Below are positions 1-6,000 of a stretch of 10,149 bases of DNA, one piece after another. The notes beneath the pieces are model-generated. The model did not search any database. It was not told the origin of the DNA and saw only the letters and a program-made list of their open reading frames with translations. The stretch is from contig JAKLHH010000176.1 in the NCBI GenBank assembly GCA_022710245.1, positions 1 to 10,149 of the forward strand, read 5' to 3'. Positions within the stretch are counted from its first letter, which is position 1, and each line of letters opens with the position of its first letter. The position numbers and the translations under genes are program-made. The stretch comes from Myxococcota bacterium. GTDB taxonomy: Bacteria; Myxococcota; Polyangia; GCA-2747355; JAKLHH01.

Positions 1-69
1 TCCACGCCGAGCTCTCGAGGGCCGCCTGCGGCCGCAGGCCGAGGAGCCCCAGCGAGAGCTCGGCGTGGA
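1..69. repeat. 17-bp perfect inverted repeat at the left window edge, 35-nt loop
   Basis: Bases 1-17 (tccacgccgagctctcg) are the exact reverse complement of bases 53-69. The outer arm replaces the place where the pfaC acyltransferase should show GxSxGE and instead encodes LESSAW. A natural hairpin is possible, but a fold-back artefact at a contig end explains both observations. Confidence 0.8.
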
Positions 70-3004
70 GCTGGGCGAGGAAGGAGCTGCCCCAGAGCTT
101 GCGGTCGGGGCTCAGCGCCGCCGGCTCCGGCGCGAAGATCCAGTCCGCGATCTCGGGGAGGCGCTGGCAGCGCTCGGCGAGGCGCTCGACCGCCTCGGGG
201 AAGGCCAGCAGGAGCTCGCGGCCCATCCCCGCGTAGCTGCCAGCCGGCCCGGTGAAGAGGAGGGCGAGCTCGCCGCCCAGCGGACGCTCGCGGTAGGCGA
301 CGCCTGCGGGGGCGGGTACGCGTCCCTCGCTCTCCAGGTGCTCCCGCGCGCGCGCGCGCTGCGCGTCGAGCTCGCCGTCGGCAGCGAGCAGCACCAGCCG
401 CGCGGGGCCGCCATCGCCCTCGCGCTGCTCCTCGAGGCGCGCCAGCACCTCGCGCCGATCGGCGCCCGAGTAGAGGTGCAGCGCCGGCAGCGCGCCCGTC
501 GAAAGGAGCGGGGCGCCGCGGCTGCCCGGGGCCTCGACCAGCCCCACGGTCGCGCGGGCCCCGCCGAGCGCCTCGACCTGGACCTGCGCCCGACGCGGGC
601 CGCCCGCCGCGAGCCACGGTCGCGCGCGCCGATCAGGGCCCTGCGGCCGCGCGCGGTGGTGGCAGGCGAGCGCGGCCGCGGCCACGCGCAGCAGGCCCGA
701 GGCCGCGTGAGCGTGGCCGAAGAGCGGGGTCAGCAGCCGGTCTCCGTCGAGGGTGAGCCGCAGCACGGCGGGTTCCACGACGCCGTCTTCCGCACCTTCC
801 GCGGGTCGCTGATCGTCGCTTCGGTGCTCGAGTAGCGCCAGGACCGGCTCCCCGTCCCGCCGCGCGTCGTCGGCGCGCCGGAGCAGGAGCACCACCGCCG
901 CGTCGCCGGCGGGCTGCCGGTCCGCGCCGAGCAGCGCCCGCGCGGCCGCCTCGTGCACCGGCTCGCAGCAGAGGTCGACCGCACCCACCAGCGCGGCGTC
1001 CACCTCGCCAGCCCGGAGCGCCCGCGCCCCGAGCTCGAGCGCGGCCACCCCCGAGAGCTCCTCGGCAGCGACGGTGAAGCTGGGGCCCGCCAGGTCGAGC
1101 TCGCTGTTGACGCGGTTGGCGACCACGTTCGGCATCGACCCGATCACGCCGGCCGCTCCGCGCTGCGCGGCGATCTGCTGCCGCGCCTGCGGCAGCCAGC
1201 CCTCGGGCAGCGGGCCTCCGAGCGCCTCGGCCCAGCGACGCGTCCACTGCGGGATGCGCCAGCGCGCTCCGTAGCGGCCGATCTCCGCGTCGCACTGCAT
1301 GCCGATGATGACGCCGGTGCGCTCGCGTGGCAGCGGCCGGCTGCGGGCGGCGAGCTCGCGGGCTGCGCGCAGCACCGCGAGCTGCTGGCCGAGCGTCTGC
1401 TCGAGGTCGGCGGGCGGAGAGCGCAGCCCGGTGAGCGGCAGCTCGATGGGGCCTATCTCACCGCGCGCGCCGACCCCGGGCTCTCCCTCGAAGAGCGTGC
1501 GCCGGAAGTCCGCGAGGCCCTCCCCGCCCGCGGCGATCACCTCGAGGCCGACGATGGCGATCTGCGGCGGCGGCGCTGGAGGCGCGACGGCAGCAGACGC
1601 GGATCGCGGCGCAGCGGCTTCGGATCGCGGCGCAGCGGACCGAGGCCGCCACTCCTCGACGATCAGGTGGGCGTTGTTGCCGCCGAAGCCGAAGTTGCTG
1701 ATCGCCGCGCGCCGTGGCCCCGGGCACTCCCAGGGCTCGGCCCGCGTCAACAACCGGAAGGGGGAGCCGGCGAGCTGCTCGAGGGGCTCCTCGGCGTGGA
1801 GCGTGGGCGGTCGCAGGCCGGCGCGCATGGCGCCGAGCACCTTGAGGAGCGCGGCGGCGCCGGAGGCGGTGATCAGGTGGCCGAGGTTGGACTTGAGCGA
1901 GCCGATCGGGACCTCGCGCAGCCCCGCGTAGACCTGCGCCATGCTGCGCAGCTCCGCCGCGTCACCGACGCGGGTCCCGGTCGCGTGGCACTCGCAGAGC
2001 GAGATCTCGGCGGGCGAGAGCCCGGCCTCGGCGTAAGCGAGCTCCAGCGCCCGCCGCTGCCCCTCCTCCGAGGGGACGAGGAGCCCGCGGCCGCGCGCGT
2101 CGTTGCTGAGCCCGACGCCGCGGATCACCCCGAGGACGGCGTCGCCCTCCTCGAGCGCGTCCGGCAGCCGCTTGAGCGCCACCAGCGCGGCGCCCTCGGC
2201 TGGCACCAGCCCGTCGGCGTGGCGGTGGAAGGGGCGGCTCTGGCCGCTCAGGCTGAGGGCCTGCAGCGCGCAGAAGCCCACGTGGATGAAGAGGTCGTCC
2301 GCGGCGTTGACCCCGCCCGCGAGCATCAGGTCGGCGGTCCCGTCGTGCAGCCGGTCGCAGGCGAGCTTGATCGCGTAGAGCGAGGAGGCGCAGGCGGCGT
2401 CGAGCGCGAGCGCGCCCGCGCGCAGCTCGAGCGCGCGGGCCACGAGGTGCGCCGGCAGGCCCGACATGAAGCGGTTGGCCGGGTGCGGCGCCTCGAGCCC
2501 GGCCAGGCGGCGCGCGTCCCCGCCGAGGAGCGCGGGCTGGGCGTCGAGCCAGACCGACTCGGCGTAGCGTGAGAGCGCCGCCGACGGGTAGGAGAGGTTG
2601 CCGACGATCGCGCCCACGCGCCGCGCCGCGCAGGCCCGGCGGAGCGCCGCGGGATCGCCCTGGCGCAGCGCCTCCTCGAGGGCGCCGCGCGCGCAGTGGA
2701 GCAGCCAGTGGACCAGGGGGTCGAGCTGCAGGATCTCCTCGGCGGGCAGCGCGAAGCCGTCGGGGTCGAAGGCGGCCTCGAAGCCCTGCACGTAGCCGCC
2801 GCGATCCGACCAGGTGCGGTCCTCGGCGCCCGCGGGCGAGGCGGCCAGCACCAGCTCGGGGCTGACGCGCCAGCGCCCGGGTGGCGCTCGCCCGAGGAGG
2901 TCGCGCCCGTCGGCGACCGCGGCCCACAACTGCGCGGGGTCGAGGGCCCCGGGCAGCACGCAGGCCTGGCCGACGATCGCGATCGGTTCGAAGCGAGCGC
3001 TCAT
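1..3004 (-). CDS. pfaC: PUFA synthase subunit PfaC/Pfa3-like, KS-CLF-AT..., 3' end outside window
   Basis: Third PUFA-synthase subunit, acting in the cytoplasm on ACP-bound chains of PfaA. My translation from the ATG at 3004 stays open for 1001 codons to the left edge, with no stop. An active ketosynthase spans about residues 6-445, with DAACASS (Cys205), CHATGT (His340) and KSNLGH (His376). After a Pro/Ala linker (about 455-480) comes a chain-length factor, about 481-880, starting IAIVGLEV. At its nucleophile position it reads SFTVAAEELSG, with Glu648 in place of Cys, as expected for a CLF. An acyltransferase begins near 912 (LALLFTG, then KLWGSSFLAQLHAEL). Its GxSxGE motif is not seen: the last residues read ALESSAW, within an inverted repeat at the window edge. 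Dehydratase domains, and in some homologues an acylglycerolphosphate acyltransferase, would follow beyond the window. The start is fixed by the KS N-terminus. No strong Shine-Dalgarno is present and the preceding stop lies 10 bp upstream, so coupling to pfaA is likely. The family assignment is firm; the pfaC/pfa3 name rests on domain order. Confidence 0.93.
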   Translation of the reverse strand, partial: MSARFEPIAIVGQACVLPGALDPAQLWAAVADGRDLLGRAPPGRWRVSPELVLAASPAGAEDRTWSDRGGYVQGFEAAFDPDGFALPAEEILQLDPLVHWLLHCARGALEEALRQGDPAALRRACAARRVGAIVGNLSYPSAALSRYAESVWLDAQPALLGGDARRLAGLEAPHPANRFMSGLPAHLVARALELRAGALALDAACASSLYAIKLACDRLHDGTADLMLAGGVNAADDLFIHVGFCALQALSLSGQSRPFHRHADGLVPAEGAALVALKRLPDALEEGDAVLGVIRGVGLSNDARGRGLLVPSEEGQRRALELAYAEAGLSPAEISLCECHATGTRVGDAAELRSMAQVYAGLREVPIGSLKSNLGHLITASGAAALLKVLGAMRAGLRPPTLHAEEPLEQLAGSPFRLLTRAEPWECPGPRRAAISNFGFGGNNAHLIVEEWRPRSAAPRSEAAAPRSASAAVAPPAPPPQIAIVGLEVIAAGGEGLADFRRTLFEGEPGVGARGEIGPIELPLTGLRSPPADLEQTLGQQLAVLRAARELAARSRPLPRERTGVIIGMQCDAEIGRYGARWRIPQWTRRWAEALGGPLPEGWLPQARQQIAAQRGAAGVIGSMPNVVANRVNSELDLAGPSFTVAAEELSGVAALELGARALRAGEVDAALVGAVDLCCEPVHEAAARALLGADRQPAGDAAVVLLLRRADDARRDGEPVLALLEHRSDDQRPAEGAEDGVVEPAVLRLTLDGDRLLTPLFGHAHAASGLLRVAAAALACHHRARPQGPDRRARPWLAAGGPRRAQVQVEALGGARATVGLVEAPGSRGAPLLSTGALPALHLYSGADRREVLARLEEQREGDGGPARLVLLAADGELDAQRARAREHLESEGRVPAPAGVAYRERPLGGELALLFTGPAGSYAGMGRELLLAFPEAVERLAERCQRLPEIADWIFAPEPAALSPDRKLWGSSFLAQLHAELSLGLLGLRPQAALESSAW
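24..39. repeat. 16-bp perfect palindrome
   Basis: The sequence gcctgcggccgcaggc is its own reverse complement. It lies in the loop of the 1-69 inverted repeat but has a different centre (31.5 against 35), so the two are separate symmetries. It encodes part of GLRPQA of the pfaC acyltransferase. Confidence 0.75.
345..359. repeat. Alternating CG tract
   Basis: Fifteen alternating C/G bases inside pfaC, in the stretch between CLF and AT, encode alternating Arg-Ala. This is a Z-DNA-prone sequence in principle. In DNA this GC-rich it may be only a by-product of Arg/Ala-rich linker coding. Confidence 0.6.
1600..1638. repeat. 18-bp tandem direct repeat in the pfaC KS-CLF linker
   Basis: The unit cggatcgcggcgcagcgg occurs at 1600-1617 and 1621-1638, a 21-bp period that keeps frame and encodes repeated AAPRS blocks. 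It lies in the Pro/Ala linker between the ketosynthase and the chain-length factor. Confidence 0.75.
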
Positions 3005-3014
3005 GGTCGGCGCG
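3005..3014 (-). other. 10-bp pfaA-pfaC junction without a clear ribosome binding site
   Basis: Between the pfaA TGA (3015-3017) and the pfaC ATG (3002-3004) the minus strand reads GCGCCGACC plus one base, without an AGGAGG-like element in the usual window. This suggests pfaC is translated by reinitiation or coupling from pfaA, giving linked amounts of the two subunits. The coupling is an inference from spacing and the missing site. Confidence 0.55.
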
Positions 3015-6000
3015 TCAGCTCGCGAGCGGCGCAGGCGCCAGGCGGCCTCCGGAGCTCGCCTGCCCGTCGACCGGCTGAGCACCGGTCGCGGCCGTGGCGG
3101 AGAGCTGCCCGCCGATGGTGACCTCGACCTCGCCCGAGGGGTCCGCGAGCTCGTCGAGGAAGAGCCGGGCGCCGCGGTCGACCTGCAGCAGCGGCACGCC
3201 GAGCGCGCGGAAGTGGCCCCGCAGGCCCGGCGTGACCATCCCACCGTCCCACGGGCCCCAGTTGATGGACTTGACCCGGCAGCCCGGGCGCCGCCGCGCC
3301 TCGGCCTGCGACACCTTGTTCAGCACCTCGTTCGCCATCGCGTAGTCGGCCTGGCCAGGGTTGCCGAAGCGAGCCGCGACCGAGGAGAAGCAGCAGAGGA
3401 GCCGGAGCGGGTCGTGGCGGGTCGCCTCGAGCAGCGTCTGCAGCGCCTGCACCTTGGTGGTGAAGACGCGCTCGAACTGCTCCACGCTCTTGTCGCTGAT
3501 CAGCCGGTCCTCGCGCACACCGGCGGCGTGGATCAGCCCCGCGCAGGGGCCCCACTCGGCGCGGACGTCGGCGAGCGACTCGCCGAGCGCCGCCGCGTCG
3601 CGCACGTCCACCGCCAGGTAGCGCGCCTCCGCGCCCGCCGCCTGCAGCGCCGCCAGCGTGCGCTGCACCTCGCGTCCGGCGAGGATGCTCCGCGCCCTCG
3701 CCGCCAGCTCGGCCGGAGAGGCAGCACCGCCCGCGCCCGTCCGCCGGAGGAGCGCCCGGATCAGGCTCGGCTCGTCGGGGCAGCCCTGGCACCCGTCGGG
3801 CTCCGCGGCGAGCGCGGTGCGACCGAGGAGCGCGAAGCGCAGCTTGAGCTGCGGGTGCCGACGCGCGAGCTCGATCAGCACCGCCGCGGTGATGCCGCGC
3901 CCGCCGCCGGTGACGACGACGACCGCCCCCGCCTGCAGCGGGAGCGCCGGCTCCGGCCGCGCCGCGGCCGGCTCGAGGAGCAGCGTGACGCGCCGGCCGT
4001 CAGCGCGCAGCCCGACCTCGACCTCGGGGCCGCCTCGCAGCAGCTCCTCGAGCAGCACCGCGGCGAGCTCCTCGGGGGAGCGGCCGCCGCGCTGGAGATC
4101 GATCGCCTTGACCGCGGCGCCCGGCCACTCCCGCGCGGCGGTCTTGCAGAGCCCGGCCAGGCCACCGCTCCAGGCGCCCGGCCCCGGCTCGCACGTGAGC
4201 GCGAAGTCACCGCCAGTGTCCTGCACGGTGACCAGCCCCCCCGCCCCCGCCCCTGCCCCCGCCCCTGCGCGAGCGCTGCGCGCCGCGACGGCGCGGGCAG
4301 CGCAGAAGGCGTCACGGTTGAGGAACAACGCGGCCTCCTCGCTGGCGAGGGGCCGCAGCCCGCGCAGGAAGATCAGCACTCCTGCCTCGGGCGGCACCTC
4401 GCCCAGCACGGAGACCTCGAGCCCCTCGCCGCGCAGACGCTCGGCGAGCGCCGGCGCCACGCCGGTCCCGTCGTCGAGGATGCACAGCGGACCGCGACCG
4501 CGCAGCGTCCACTCGCCGGAGGCGCGGGTCGCCACCGCTCGCAGCCGCGCGCGCGCCGGCGCCTCACCCTCCGCGGGCCGGGGGGCGCCGGCCGTCTCGG
4601 CGGGCGCGGCGGCGCCAGCGGCGCCAGGGCCGAGCTGCGCCATGAACCCGAGCACCTCGCCCAGCGTGCGGAGCTTCGACACCTCCGCCGCGTCGAGGGT
4701 GGGCGTCCACGGCAGCCGCTCCTGGACGGCGGAGAGGATCTCGACGCGCTTGATCGAGTCGATGCCGAGGTCCGCCTCGAGGCCCATCTCCTCGTTGAGG
4801 ATCTCCGTCGGGTAGCCCGTCTTCTCGGCGACCACCGCGAGGAGCAGCGCGCGCAGGTCCACCGCGGCCGGTGCTGGCGCCGCGGCAGCCGTCGGCGAGG
4901 CAGCCGTCGGTGAGGCAGCCGTCGGCGAGGCAGCCGTCGGCGAGGCAGCCGTCGGCGACGACGCCTGCGGCAGGTGCGGGGCCTGCGGGACCGGCGCGGC
5001 GACGCCGGGCGCGGCCACGGCCCCTGGGCGCAGCTCCTCGAGGAAGCCGAGCACCTCGCCCAGCGTCTGCAGCTGGGGGAGCCGGCTCGCCTCGACCTCG
5101 GGCAGCCAGGGCGCCCGCTCCTGGACGGCAGAGAGGATCTCGACGCGCTTGATCGAGTCGATGCCGAGGTCCGCCTCGAGGCTCATCTCCTGCTTCAGGA
5201 TCTCCGTCGGGTAGCCGGTCTTCTCGGCGACCACCGAGAGGAGGAGGGTCTTCAGGTCGCGCTCGCCCGGCCGCGGGGCCGGTGACGGAGCCGCGACGGG
5301 CTGCGCCGTCGGCCTCGGCGACGGAGCCGGCGATGCGACGGGCTGCGCCGTCGGCCTCGGCGACAGAGCCGCGACGGGCTGCGCCACCTGCGACGGAGCC
5401 GCGACGGACTGCGCCACCTGCGACGGTGGCAGCGGCGCGGCGAGCTCGAGCGCCGGCGTCACCATCCGCGTCAGCCCCGGCTGACCGAGGAGCGCGGTGA
5501 GCTGCGCCGCGGAGGTCTCGGCAGCGCGCAGGAAGGCCTGATGGCTCTCCGCCATGCTGCGCTGACAGGCGGCGTGCGTCTCGGCGGTGCGCGCCTGCAG
5601 CTCCTGGAAGGCCTGGAGCCACGCCTCCGAGGGAGGCGCGAGCGGCTCCGCGGGCTGTGGCTGTGGCAGGGGCCGGGGCGCTACGGTCGGCGAGGGCAAG
5701 GCTGTCGCCGCTGCCGGCGAGGGCAAGACCGTCACCGCCGCCACAGCGCGTGGCGGGTTCGGCGGCGGCAGCTGGGCCGCGCCGCCTGCTGGCGGGTAGA
5801 GCTTGCCCAGGTTCGGGCCTCCCACCTCGACGCTGAGCGCCGGCTTCTTCTTCGCGGGGGCCGCGGCCGCCGCCGGCTCCCAGAGCCGGTCGTACGCGAG
5901 CGGCACGCCCTGCACGGAGAGCTGCCCGAGCGCCGTCCAGAGCGCGACCAGGCCAGGCTGCCCTCGCCGATCGAGGGGTACGGCGAGGTGAGGGCGCCCC

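Noticed and set aside
953..2572. Long plus-strand open frames opposite pfaC and pfaA (also 65-835, 2814-4913, 5541-6779 and 6786-8585)
   Set aside because: They are Arg/Ala/Gly/Pro-rich, show no recognisable domain, and lie exactly antisense to well-conserved PUFA-synthase domains. Long antisense frames are expected at this G+C content.
1962..2927. 321-codon minus-strand frame inside pfaC
   Set aside because: It is out of frame with the KS motifs (DAACASS, CHATGT, KSNLGH), which read continuously in the pfaC frame across the same bases.
3015..3250. Dehydratase-like domain at the C-terminus of PfaA
   Set aside because: Only about 75 residues remain after the catalytic KR core, with no hot-dog fold motif visible and an Ala/Gly/Pro-rich end. 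The space is too small for a DH domain.
4885..5428. CRISPR-like array
   Set aside because: The units are 15 or 30 bp, directly adjacent or without unique spacers of constant length, multiples of three, and in frame within the pfaA linkers.
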